A stretch of 64,000 nucleotides of DNA, taken from assembly GCF_014635025.1 (NCBI RefSeq), contig NZ_BMCE01000002.1, positions 1,116,001 through 1,180,000 on the forward strand, read 5' to 3'. This document shows, in pieces, positions 39,981-49,700 of this stretch; positions within the stretch are counted from its first letter, which is position 1; the number at the start of each line of letters is the position of its first letter. The notes beneath the pieces were generated by a model. That model worked only from the letters and a program-made list of their open reading frames with translations, was not told the DNA's origin and ran no database searches. This stretch comes from Fictibacillus barbaricus (lineage in GTDB: Bacteria; Bacillota; Bacilli; Bacillales; Fictibacillaceae). Position numbers and translations under genes: made by a program.

Positions 39981-41092
39981 GCTGTTACGACTCCTTTTCC
40001 TTCTTGGTAGGTTTGAATAGCATCAAGCAGCCTTTCCATATCTGACACATGAACAGCTCCAATGTTCCCGATTCTAAAAGTAAGCTGGTCAGATACTTTC
40101 CCCGGGTAAATCACAAAACCTTTATGCTTTAAAAACTCATAAAAAGAAACAAAATCAAAGTGGGATTCCGGATACAAAAAGGAGGTAATAATGGGTGACT
40201 GGTGCTCCCTTTGGATATACGGGATAAAACCTAATTTCTCCATTCCTTCTACAAGTGTCCTTTGATTTTCTGCGTATCGTTTAAACCTTGCTGAAATACC
40301 ACCTTCTTCAGCCAGTTCTGATAAAGCTTGATCAAAGGCTCTTACTGTATGTGTTGGAGAGGTATATCTCCATTTCCCGTGCTGTTTCTCCATCACTTCC
40401 CATTGATCATATAAGTCAAGTGATAGTGATCTCGCCTGTCCTTTACACCTTTCAAGATTTTGTTTGCTTGCAATGATAAAGCTGAAACCTGGAACACCTT
40501 GTATGCATTTATTGGCTGAACTGATCAGATAGTCGATCTTCCAATTATGGACATCCATTTCAATACCACCAAAACTGCTCATCGCATCAACGATCGTTGT
40601 TTTTCCGTATCTTTTTGCTACTTCACAAACATCTTTCACTGGATTTAAGATACCCGTTGTTGTTTCGCAGTGAACTACCATAACGTGGCTTATGTCCGGA
40701 TCATTCATTAATACCCGATCCATTTCACCTGCGTTCACTGGTTCGTTCTCGTTTGATTGGTAAATCACATGTGGGATATGAAGTGCTTTTGCGATTTCAA
40801 TGATTCGATTACCATAAGCTCCATTGGTTGCAATTAGTAGTTTTCCTGAATCGGGAATCACACTTCCAATCACAGATTCTACACCGAAAGTTCCACTCCC
40901 CTGCATCAATACAGAAGTATATTGAATCATATGCTCATTTGCTGTAGCTAGTCGAACGAGTTTCGTTCGTATTTGTTGAACAAGTTGAAGATAATCATCA
41001 TCCCATGTACATAAATCTAATCTCATCGCACTTCTTACACTGTGTGAGGTACTTAACGGGCCAGGTGTTAGTAATAAATAAGGATTTTCCAT
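39977..41092 (-). CDS. phnW: 2-aminoethylphosphonate-pyruvate transaminase
   Basis: 371 residues, PLP-dependent class V aminotransferase. It moves the amino group of AEP to pyruvate, giving phosphonoacetaldehyde and alanine. The start [15 protein letters not shown] is the typical PhnW N-terminus. [12 protein letters not shown] binds PLP phosphate, [10 protein letters not shown] carries the cofactor aspartate, and the Schiff-base lysine is K195 in [15 protein letters not shown] precedes the ATG; it begins 11 bases after phnX. The product feeds PhnX in the same operon. Confidence 0.95.
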   Translation of the reverse strand: MENPYLLLTPGPLSTSHSVRSAMRLDLCTWDDDYLQLVQQIRTKLVRLATANEHMIQYTSVLMQGSGTFGVESVIGSVIPDSGKLLIATNGAYGNRIIEIAKALHIPHVIYQSNENEPVNAGEMDRVLMNDPDISHVMVVHCETTTGILNPVKDVCEVAKRYGKTTIVDAMSSFGGIEMDVHNWKIDYLISSANKCIQGVPGFSFIIASKQNLERCKGQARSLSLDLYDQWEVMEKQHGKWRYTSPTHTVRAFDQALSELAEEGGISARFKRYAENQRTLVEGMEKLGFIPYIQREHQSPIITSFLYPESHFDFVSFYEFLKHKGFVIYPGKVSDQLTFRIGNIGAVHVSDMERLLDAIQTYQEGKGVVTA

Positions 41093-41103
41093 CTTGTCTC
41101 CTC

Positions 41104-41901
41104 CTAAATCAACACTTCTGTTTGTTTTTCTAATGCATCAATTAAGGGTACTAATTCATCCATTGAATCTATTACGTAATGTGCTCCCGCTTCCATAAAC
41201 GTTTCACGAGCAGCATCTATTTTAAGTTCCAATTGATCTGGAGCCATTATGTTCACTTCTTCCAAAGTAAGACCTAACACACTGCTGCCAAGAATAACTC
41301 CAATCGTCGTAATGCCAGCGTTTCGTCCTTCTAGCATATCACTGACTGTATCTCCTACTTTTATCATGCGAGTCACTGGGTACACGCCTAGATTCATAGC
41401 GTTATGATAGATCATCCATGGGTAAGGTCTTCCTTCTTTCACATCTTCTGCAGTTGTATAAAAATCAGGAGCGTAACCTTTCTCTTTCGAGCATTCAGCT
41501 ACAATATTCATCATTTCCCTCGTATACCCAGTAGTTGATCCAATCTTTACCCCTCTATCTCTTAACTCTTTTACCACTTCTAACACCCCAGGAATGGGAT
41601 CCGTAAAGTCTGGGAGCACTTCAAACAATTTTGCTTCAAATTCTTCATTCATGTTAACGATATCTTGTTCGGTCGGCTTACTTCCATACCTTTCAATCCA
41701 TTGATTTCGTACGTTTTCCATTTGAGTTAACGCTCGTATATGTTCGATTTTCAAGAGCCCCATCGGTTCTCTCGCCTCATCTGTCGTGATCGAAATTCCT
41801 CTATCTTCAAAAATCTTAATAAAAACAAGCAGTGGAGCAAAACACCCATAATCAATCGTTGTACCCGCCCAATCAAAGATTACTGCATCTATATTTTTCA
41901 T
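41104..41901 (-). CDS. phnX: Phosphonoacetaldehyde hydrolase (phosphonatase)
   Basis: 265 residues from the ATG at 41901 (AAGGAG 7 bases upstream). HAD-superfamily enzyme that cleaves the C-P bond of phosphonoacetaldehyde to acetaldehyde and phosphate. Nucleophile D10 in VIFDWAGTT; Schiff-base lysine K51 in [12 protein letters not shown], the hallmark of phosphonatases; motif II in [10 protein letters not shown]; motif III/IV in GRPYPWMIY and [12 protein letters not shown]. Length matches B. cereus PhnX (267). Between the transporter and phnW genes in one operon. Confidence 0.95.
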   Translation of the reverse strand: MKNIDAVIFDWAGTTIDYGCFAPLLVFIKIFEDRGISITTDEAREPMGLLKIEHIRALTQMENVRNQWIERYGSKPTEQDIVNMNEEFEAKLFEVLPDFTDPIPGVLEVVKELRDRGVKIGSTTGYTREMMNIVAECSKEKGYAPDFYTTAEDVKEGRPYPWMIYHNAMNLGVYPVTRMIKVGDTVSDMLEGRNAGITTIGVILGSSVLGLTLEEVNIMAPDQLELKIDAARETFMEAGAHYVIDSMDELVPLIDALEKQTEVLI

Positions 41902-41923
41902 TGTCATTCTCCTTATCTTTTAT

Positions 41924-43681
41924 TTATTTTTGCCATTCTGCATTTCTTTTTCGAAGACCTAGAACCGCCCATTCGTATAAAAGTCGGACAACAATGTTTG
42001 TAAGCACGATCAACACACTCATAGCTGCAGCAGAAGAAATATTCCCTGCATCATCCATATTCACAATGGATATAGCAGCTAGTTTAAAGTCGGCAGAATA
42101 CAGAAATACCACCGCTGAAATCGTAACCATGCTGTTAACGAAATAAAACATGGCAATCTCCAATATCGCAGGGAGACACATAGGGATCGTAACAGTGAAC
42201 ATGGTTTTATAAAACGGAACTCCCATAGACTCTGAAGCTAGTTCAAACTCTTTGTCTAACTTCCTTAATGCTGTAGTAGCCGTAACAAAAGCAACAGAGT
42301 AAAAATGCAGGATGTTTGCGATTACGATGATTGCTATCGTTCCATATAAGAAATGAAATGGATTAGAAACGCTAAGACCTAGAATCTCTAATTCTGATTT
42401 ACTGAAAAAGAATACATAGCTTATACCGATCACAAGTCCTGGTACGGATAACGGAATGATAGATAACAAGTAACCCAGTTTACGAAGAAATCTCTTCTTC
42501 CTGATTTTTTCAATGGAATATGCAAATATAAAGGTAAAGATGGTCCCTACGAACGCGGTAATCCCAGCAGCGATTAAACTATTCTTATAAGCTGTCAAAC
42601 CATCTCCGGAAAAGCTTGAAAATTTAAAATGATCCAATGTAAAACCTAGGTTATATGGCCAGATTTTTACACTTGCAGCGACACCAACTGCAACAAACAG
42701 CAACATGATAAAGCACGTGATCAATAAACAGTAAAGAAAAGCAAGGAGATCTCTCCCTTTATTTCCGGGAATTTTATACCCCATGGCTTTTGAGGTAATA
42801 TACATCGACTGTTTCTTTTGCGAGACATGATCTACAAAGAATGCGACCAACGCAGGAAGCATCAGCAGTACACCAACAGTTGCTCCCATTGAAAGATTTT
42901 GTTGACCGACAACCTGCTTATAGATGTCTGTTGCTAAAACGTTATATTGTCCGCCTACAATCTTAGGTGCGCCGTAATCCGTAAAGCTCAAGGTAAATAC
43001 AACAAACATGGATGTGATGATGCCGTATTTTGCACTAGGCAGTGTTATGTTTAGAAATTGCTTTAGTCTTCCGCTGCCTAATGTATTTGCTGCTTCGTAC
43101 AGCCTGTAATCTGTATGCTGAAGAGCTATATAGATAATAAGAAAGGCTTGCGGAAAGGTATAAACGGTTTCAGCAATAATAATTCCGATTGGTCCGTATA
43201 GCTTAATCTCCCAACCTGGACTGAATCCAAAGAACCCACTAGTTATGAGTCCTTGATTTCCAAAAAGGTACATCAACCCTATTCCATGCATCATTGTAGG
43301 TGCAAAGAGCGGCAGGAGAGCTGCATACCGGAAAATACTCTTACCTATCATCCTTGTTCTCGTAAGCGAATAGGCATACATAAATGCCAGTCCCACCGAT
43401 ATAAACATAGTCATCACTGAGATGTATGCCGTATGTTGAAGAGACGTCACAAGTGTTGGTGTACTAAAGTATTTAACAAAATTATTTAACCCCGCAAAGT
43501 TCCCTTCTCGATCATAAAGTGCTTGGCCAAATAGAGCAGATAAGGGCAGGATCAGGCTCACCATAAAGGATAAGATCACAAAAATTATTAGGATCGTTTG
43601 CAGTTGCTCATTCTTCCCTTGGACAGCTCTTTTTTTCTTGCTTAAACGACCTGCGATATTCACTTTCTTTGCCAATTCCAT
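41924..43681 (-). CDS. AEP ABC transporter permease (two domains fused)
   Basis: 585 residues with about twelve transmembrane helices, organised as two BPD_transp_1 permease domains in tandem (about 70-290 and 355-570). Each has an EAA-type loop (YEAANTLGSGRLKQFLNITLP and FELASESMGVPFYKTMFTVTIP) that contacts the ATPase. This corresponds to PhnU and PhnV joined in one chain, as in iron(III)-type FbpB permeases. One base separates its start from the ATPase stop. Expected substrate AEP, from its neighbours. Confidence 0.9.
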   Translation of the reverse strand: MELAKKVNIAGRLSKKKRAVQGKNEQLQTILIIFVILSFMVSLILPLSALFGQALYDREGNFAGLNNFVKYFSTPTLVTSLQHTAYISVMTMFISVGLAFMYAYSLTRTRMIGKSIFRYAALLPLFAPTMMHGIGLMYLFGNQGLITSGFFGFSPGWEIKLYGPIGIIIAETVYTFPQAFLIIYIALQHTDYRLYEAANTLGSGRLKQFLNITLPSAKYGIITSMFVVFTLSFTDYGAPKIVGGQYNVLATDIYKQVVGQQNLSMGATVGVLLMLPALVAFFVDHVSQKKQSMYITSKAMGYKIPGNKGRDLLAFLYCLLITCFIMLLFVAVGVAASVKIWPYNLGFTLDHFKFSSFSGDGLTAYKNSLIAAGITAFVGTIFTFIFAYSIEKIRKKRFLRKLGYLLSIIPLSVPGLVIGISYVFFFSKSELEILGLSVSNPFHFLYGTIAIIVIANILHFYSVAFVTATTALRKLDKEFELASESMGVPFYKTMFTVTIPMCLPAILEIAMFYFVNSMVTISAVVFLYSADFKLAAISIVNMDDAGNISSAAAMSVLIVLTNIVVRLLYEWAVLGLRKRNAEWQK

Positions 43682-43682
43682 G

Positions 43683-44693
43683 TCAATAAACCACCTGTTC
43701 CTTGTATGTTAAAACTTGATTCTCAGGAAATTGGACGAAGATGATAGATCCCCTCTTTAAATTAAACGCTTGAATAGAAGAAGCAAAAAGATCAACCTCT
43801 ATTTTTTGAGAATAAAGTGGTGATGCACTATCTATGACCTCTAGTTCTATCCGATAGGTAGCTCCTCTAAATTCAATTGCCTTAATTTCCGACTTCATGC
43901 CTTGGTTCTTTGATAACCGAATATGTTCGGGACGGATCGCTTTTGTCACACCTTCAACATGGTGATTCCATATGTTTATCGAACCTACAAAATCAGCAAC
44001 GAAGGGGTTAGCTGGATGAAAATAAATTTCCTCTGGTGTTCCAACCTGCATGATTTGAGCATTGTTCATTACTACAACTTTGTCCGCCATTGTGAGAGCT
44101 TCTTCCTGGTCATGCGTAACCATGATAGTTGTTATTCCTAATTTTTGCTGAAGGCACTTTATTTCGTATCGAAGTTTTTTCCTTACCTTGGCATCCAGGG
44201 CCGATAAAGGTTCATCGAGCAGTAAGAATTTTGGTGAAAGAGCAATTGCTCTTGCAAGTGCAACTCTCTGCTGCTGTCCACCTGAAAGATGTGCCGGATA
44301 TTTATCTTTTATCTGTTCAAGATCCACCATTTGAAGTGCTTCCATCGCTCTTTGCTTCAGCTCTGCTTTAGAGACTTTTTTATTTTTCAACCCATATTCC
44401 ACGTTTTGGAGAGCTGTTAAATTGGGAAATAACGCATACGATTGAAAAACAATCCCAAACTCTCTTTGTACCGGAGGAAGATGAAGCATCTCTTCCCCAT
44501 TTTTTTTAATAGATCCATGGTCAGCTTCTTCAAGTCCCGCTATTATTCGTAACAGGGTTGTTTTTCCACATCCACTGGGACCTAATAAACAAACAAATTC
44601 ATTTTTATAAATATCAAATGAAATATCGTTTAAAGCTGTAAAATGGTTAAATGTCTTTGAGATGTTACTGATTTGCAGGAACGGATCCTTCAT
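43683..44693 (-). CDS. phnT: AEP ABC transporter ATP-binding protein
   Basis: 336 residues from the ATG at 44693 (GGGGAG 7 bases upstream). Walker A GPSGCGKTT (about residue 39), signature LSGGQQQRVALARA, Walker B FLLLDEPLSALD and H-loop VTHDQEE are all intact. The C-terminal about 90 residues form a TOBE-like domain with KAIRPEHIRLS, typical of the CysA/PotA/FbpC class. Powers the fused permease encoded next. The phnT symbol is by role, assuming AEP as substrate. Confidence 0.9.
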   Translation of the reverse strand: MKDPFLQISNISKTFNHFTALNDISFDIYKNEFVCLLGPSGCGKTTLLRIIAGLEEADHGSIKKNGEEMLHLPPVQREFGIVFQSYALFPNLTALQNVEYGLKNKKVSKAELKQRAMEALQMVDLEQIKDKYPAHLSGGQQQRVALARAIALSPKFLLLDEPLSALDAKVRKKLRYEIKCLQQKLGITTIMVTHDQEEALTMADKVVVMNNAQIMQVGTPEEIYFHPANPFVADFVGSINIWNHHVEGVTKAIRPEHIRLSKNQGMKSEIKAIEFRGATYRIELEVIDSASPLYSQKIEVDLFASSIQAFNLKRGSIIFVQFPENQVLTYKEQVVY

Positions 44694-44718
44694 TACTTTA
44701 CTCCCCAATCTGATCTCA

Positions 44719-44748
44719 CCTCATGCAGCAGGTTAAATCAGCATGAGG
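44719..44748 (-). other. Intercistronic stem-loop
   Basis: CCTCATGC and GCATGAGG form a stem without a T-run between the binding-protein stop and the ATPase start. Such structures often protect the upstream binding-protein message and lower downstream expression. Confidence 0.5.
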
Positions 44749-44757
44749 TTTGTATAT

Positions 44758-45828
44758 TTACTCCTTTGGTTCTGCTTTTTTTCCAAAGCTTGAATCCCAT
44801 TTCTCTAGGATTGCATCGCGATGTTTTGCGGCCCAATCCAAACTATTCTCTTTATACATTTTTTCATCCACTCTAGATGGAAAGCCGTCAGGTTTCGAAA
44901 AATCATTCTTCATTGTTGAAAAACCATTTGCATTATAATAAGCCTTCATCACTTCATCGGAAATCGCCCAATCAAGGAATGCTTTCGCTAATTGCTGGTT
45001 ATCTTTATCTTTTTTAATCAATGCATTAGCTTCAACTTCCCATCCTAATCCTTCTTCTGGAAGAATTACCTCAACAGGTGCTCCCTGCTGTTTCTGAGTT
45101 ACCCCACTGTATACCAGTGAAATTCCGATCGGAAACTCTCCTGAAGCTGCTAACTTGGCAGGTTTAGACCCCGAATGCGTATAACTTGCTACGTTTTTAT
45201 GAAGGTCCTCCATATACTTCCACCCTTTGTCTTCCTCCATCATTTGCAGCCAAGCAGAAACTGTAAGGAAACCTGTTCCTGATGAGGCCGGATGCGGCAT
45301 AACAATAAGATCTTTATATTCTGGTTTAAGCAGGTCTTCGTATGACTTTGGCACTTCAAGTCCCATTTTTTCTAACTCTACTGTATTTACAACAACTCCA
45401 GTCATAAAAGCCGTATTGCCGACCCATTTTGCTGGTTCTTCAGAATCCTTGTAAGGTGTAAGAATCTTCTCGCTTCCTTTTGGTGTATACCCAGCCAGCA
45501 TGTCTTTTTGATCTAACGCAAGCAAGCTTGAAGCGGCAAGTCCCCACACAACATCAGCTTTTGTATTCTTACCTTCTGATAGGAGCTTCGCTGTAATAAT
45601 CCCTGTTGAATCTCGCACCATGTTTAGCTTTATGTTCGGATATAATTCCTCAAATGATTTTGTATATTCTGGAATGAGTTCTTCTTCAATTGCTGTGTAA
45701 ACAGTAAGTTCTCCCGATAGATCATCATTTCTGCCTGATGCACCTTCTAATGAACTTTCTTTTCCACAAGCTGCTAGTAAACAGATAATGATACCTAAAA
45801 TCAATAATTTGGATATGTAATGCTTCAT
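44758..45828 (-). CDS. phnS: AEP ABC transporter substrate-binding lipoprotein
   Basis: 356 residues. Signal peptide with lipobox LLAAC at about 17-21, so lipid-anchored outside the membrane. Type-2 periplasmic-binding-protein fold of the iron/putrescine/phosphonate class: LTVYTAIEEELIPEYTKSFE at the start, ADVVWGLAASSLLALDQK, VMPHPASSGTGFLTVSAWLQ, and VILPEEGLGWEVEANALIKK. AGGAGAG precedes the ATG. First gene of the seven-gene cluster. AEP specificity is inferred from phnW/phnX. Confidence 0.88.
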   Translation of the reverse strand: MKHYISKLLILGIIICLLAACGKESSLEGASGRNDDLSGELTVYTAIEEELIPEYTKSFEELYPNIKLNMVRDSTGIITAKLLSEGKNTKADVVWGLAASSLLALDQKDMLAGYTPKGSEKILTPYKDSEEPAKWVGNTAFMTGVVVNTVELEKMGLEVPKSYEDLLKPEYKDLIVMPHPASSGTGFLTVSAWLQMMEEDKGWKYMEDLHKNVASYTHSGSKPAKLAASGEFPIGISLVYSGVTQKQQGAPVEVILPEEGLGWEVEANALIKKDKDNQQLAKAFLDWAISDEVMKAYYNANGFSTMKNDFSKPDGFPSRVDEKMYKENSLDWAAKHRDAILEKWDSSFGKKAEPKE

Positions 45829-45914
45829 TAAACTTCTCTCCTCTTATTTTATTTTTACAAGACACTAATTTTCTTTTGATCACCAATCGTTCTTTTTACA
45901 TTCATCACCTCATT

Positions 45915-45946
45915 GGTTTTAGTTGCATTTATTTGGTTTTGGTTTG
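45915..45946 (-). promoter_or_regulatory. Candidate DeoR-type operator pair
   Basis: GGTTTTAGTTG (45915-45925) and GGTTTTGGTTTG (45935-45946) are repeated exactly 20 bp apart, about 90-120 bp upstream of the first AEP gene. Direct T-rich repeats with this look are typical DeoR-family targets, and the cluster encodes a DeoR protein. Confidence 0.45.
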
Positions 45947-46027
45947 CTTTACATATTTACCTTACAGGAGTTTTTTTAAGTTTAAATGAATACAATATTA
46001 ATTTATTGCAAAGATGTTGTTTTTCTT

Positions 46028-46039
46028 TGTTTTAGTTGG
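46028..46039 (-). promoter_or_regulatory. Third copy of the operator-like motif
   Basis: TGTTTTAGTTGG matches the pair at 45915-45946 and lies 113 bp from the first, further upstream of the AEP operon; a looping arrangement is possible. Confidence 0.35.
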
Positions 46040-46059
46040 AATTCGAGTTTTTTACATAC

Positions 46060-46091
46060 AAAAAAGACATGCTAATATGCATGTCTTTTTT
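46060..46091. terminator. Terminator after the 32-codon ORF
   Basis: AAAAAAGACATGC, a TAATA-type loop and GCATGTCTTTTTT form a 13-bp perfect stem active in both directions. It lies three bases past the stop of the candidate peptide gene on the minus strand. Confidence 0.8.
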
Positions 46092-46094
46092 ACT

Positions 46095-46193
46095 TCAACA
46101 CTTTAACTTTTTGGTAAGCCGATATAGTAAAGGTGCAGCAGATAGTATGGCACTAGGTAAGAAAAAACGTTTTCTAAGATTGGTCCTTTTCAC
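46095..46193 (-). CDS. Candidate 32-residue cationic peptide
   Basis: GTG at 46193 opens a 32-residue frame with a basic start (MKRTNLRKRFF), a hydrophobic middle (LPSAILSAAPLLYRL) and a basic end (TKKLKC). A strong terminator begins 3 bases after the stop, which argues that a transcript ends here. The ribosome site is poor (AGAAG). It could be a small membrane-active peptide, or the tail of a gene whose front is lost; no family recognised. Confidence 0.35.
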   Translation of the reverse strand: MKRTNLRKRFFLPSAILSAAPLLYRLTKKLKC

Positions 46194-46749
46194 ACCAGGC
46201 TTCTAGAGTTTATTTCCAGATCACTAAATATTTTTTTCTTATTCTTGCTGTCTGTTTCCTTTTCAATCACCCTCTTATTTACATTTTATAACTTAGAGTA
46301 TACAGAATATCTTTTTATCACCATTAACATTCAACTTAAAACTCTCTTCATATATTAAATTCACAATCTTCCATAATAATCAATAGCAAGAATAAAAACC
46401 CCAACTCTAAACCGACGTAATAGTTATTTTGGAGTAGATATCCGATCATTTTTATCATAAAAACAATTTTTTATATAAAATCTGTAGGTCTCAAGCCCTC
46501 TTAAAAACCCCCTTTGTCACTTCAAAGCAAGAGTTATACAATTCTATTAAATTCAGTGCCTATTACTTATCATCTGACCTTCAGCTAGAATTACATACTC
46601 CTGTTCAGAATCTCTAATCGGCCTAGGAGGTGTTTCTTGCAAAATTATTAAACTCTTAACTCCCCTATTTGTTTTTCACATTGAACTTCTTGCATCAAGA
46701 CCTATCTTATTCGTTGCATTTATTAATAGCTAATTTAGGAGGATGTTTG
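46194..46749. other. AT-rich intergenic region before the large subtilase
   Basis: About 550 bp with no gene that I can support. It should hold the subtilase promoter. GGAGG at about 46625-46632 is followed by a TTG-initiated short frame without homology. No clear -35/-10 pair or repeat was identified. Confidence 0.4.
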
Positions 46750-49700
46750 GTGAAAAAAATAAAATTGAAAACATTAATCGCAACCTCACTGTCAACCGTC
46801 ATGCTAGCTTCATCATTTTACAATGTTAAAGCTTTTGATAAAACAACGCTCGAAAAGACGCTCGAGACTTCTTCAATCGTTAACAACACAAATCTTGCTG
46901 ATGAGCATAAGATTACGCTTATTACAGGTGATGTCGTTACCATCAAAAAGATTGAAAACGGCAAAAGCGTCATTAATGTGGAACCTTCCGATCAGAACGG
47001 TGGAGGTGCACAAATCTTTACGATTGGTGAAGAGACCTATGTAATCCCGACTTCAGCCATGCCTTACTTAGCAGCTGATAAGTTAGACAAAGATTTATTT
47101 AATGTAACGGAACTGATAGAGAACGGCTATGATGATAAAAGCCTCTCTTCCCTGCCTGTTATTGTTGAATACACCGAATCCAAAGCTAGAGCGGTTCAAA
47201 CAAAAAAAGCAGATCCAAAAGGTGCAAAAACGGTCCGTGTGCTAGAGAGTATTAATGGTGCTGCTCTTGCCACTTCAAAAAAAGAAGCGGATACGTTCTG
47301 GGCGGATATCACCAAAGAAGATGCAGTACGAAAAGGAGCGCCTGAAAAAGCAGCATTTGATCAAGGGATCGAGAAGATATGGCTGGATGGCCGAGTTGAA
47401 GCAGCACTAGACAAGAGTGTTCCGCAAATTGGTGCACCAACTCTTTGGGAATCCGGCTTTACAGGTAAGGGTGTTAAAGTAGCGGTGCTGGATTCAGGCA
47501 TCGACAAGAACCATCCAGATCTGGCAAGTCAGATTGACGAAGCGGTAAGCTTCGTACCAGGAGAAACTGTGGATGATAAACATGGCCATGGCACGCACGT
47601 TGCTTCTACTGTTCTTGGAACCGGAGCTGCTTCTGAGGGCAAGAACAAGGGCGTGGCACCTGAAGCGCGTTTACTTGTAGGGAAAGTATTAAATGACGCA
47701 GGCAGCGGTTTGGATTCATGGATCATTGACGGTATGGAATGGGCTTCAGACAACGCCAAGATTGTAAGCATGAGTTTGGGAAGCTCTGAGCCGTCTGACG
47801 GAACGGACCCGATGGCACAAGCCGTAAACAGACTGAGTGAAGAAAAAGGTGCGCTATTTGTTATTGCTGCCGGAAACTCAGGCTATGAAGGTGCCATCGG
47901 TTCACCAGGAGCTGCAGATGCTGCTTTAACGATCGGTGCTGTTGATAAATCAGACGAAATTGCTTATTTTACATCAAAAGGACCTCGTTATGGAGATAAG
48001 GGATTGAAACCTGACTTATCTGCACCGGGAGTTGATATCGTTGCAGCCCGTTCTGGTCTTTCATCAGGCAGTGGTTCTTACAGAAGCATGAGTGGAACTT
48101 CTATGGCTACTCCACATGTAGCAGGAGCAGCGGCACTTTTACTTCAGAAGAATCCAGACTGGAACGGCACACAACTAAAGGAAGCATTAATGAGTACGTC
48201 TAAGAAATTAGATTATTCACCTTATCATATCGGAACAGGCCGACTGGATGTACCTGCTGCAGCAAACAGCACGGTTCGAGCAACAGGTTCCCTATCGTTC
48301 GGTTTCTTCAAGTGGCCACACGATAATGCTCAGCCTGTCCAAAAAACGGTCACGTACACGAACACAAGCGATTCTGCAGTAACGCTGAACCTCCAAGCTG
48401 ATTTTAAAACGGCAGATGGCAAGGCTTCACCTAACGGATTCCTGAACGTATCTGACAGTCAGATCACTGTTCCGGCTAATGGAACGAAGAACGTAACGGT
48501 AACCTTAGATCCAAAGCTTGGCGAACTGGGTGCACGTTATGAAGGCCACCTGACAGCGACGGATGCTGACGGCAAACAAGCAGCTCATACGTCAATGGGC
48601 ATGGTGAAAGAAGAAGAGAAGTACCCGTTAACGTTGAACGCAACTGACCGTAACGGAAACCCAACTCTAACGTATGTAGGTCTAGTTAACAAAGACATGG
48701 ACCCTGAGTTCGTTGCGGTAAACGGAACAACAGAACTCCGTCTAAAACCTGGTACGTATTCGGCTATCGCTATGATGGATGTGGATACGGAAACTGATCA
48801 CCGTGGTGTAGCTTTGGTCGGTGATCCTGAAATCAAGCTTGACGGTCCGCAAACGGTGGAGCTTGATGCGCGAAAAGCAAAAGAAATTTCGGTTGATGTT
48901 CCAAAGAATACAGAACCAAGCTATCAGCGCATGGAATATTACCGTTCCCTTGATGGCAAATCAATGAACGACATTTACTTAATGCCTGTATGGATCGATA
49001 AGATGTACGCCGCACCAACAAAAAAAGTGGAGAATGGAGAATTTGAATTCTTGACTCGCTGGCGTCTGATTAAGCCTTACCTAGAGATCAATTTTAAAGG
49101 TAAAGTGTTGGATGATATTCCGCTTGCCGGAAGTACACCACTTGATGGCAAATACAACTTATCAACTGTATATGCCGGAAACGGAACGGCGGCTGATTAT
49201 GAAAACGTAAATGCTAAAGGCAAGATTGTAGTTGTTGAACGAAACACAGAAGTGACTCCGCCTCAGCAATCAGTTGCTGCACATGAAGCAGGCGCGAAGT
49301 TGTTGATCATCGTCAATAATGAAGATAAAGAATTCAGTGTGTTTGCAGGAAATCCGGATTATACAGATATTCCACTTGCTGTTGCCGGGATCAGTAAAAG
49401 TGAAGGTGACGAACTAATTAAGGCAGCACGTTTAGGTAACTTAAACTTGAACGTTGAAGGTGAAGTAAACACGCCTTATGTATATGATTTAATGGATGTT
49501 CATCAAGGTAGCATTCCTGAAGATCTAACCTATGCACCTGAAAACGAAGAATTAGTCAAGATCGACACACGTTACAAATCTGACCGAGAAGCACCTGGCG
49601 GAGAGTTCCGTTATGACCTGCGTCCTCATACAAGAGGAGCGGTTGGGTTCTTGTACAAATTGCAGCTGCCTTCTGTCCGAACAGAGTGGGTTTCTGCAGT

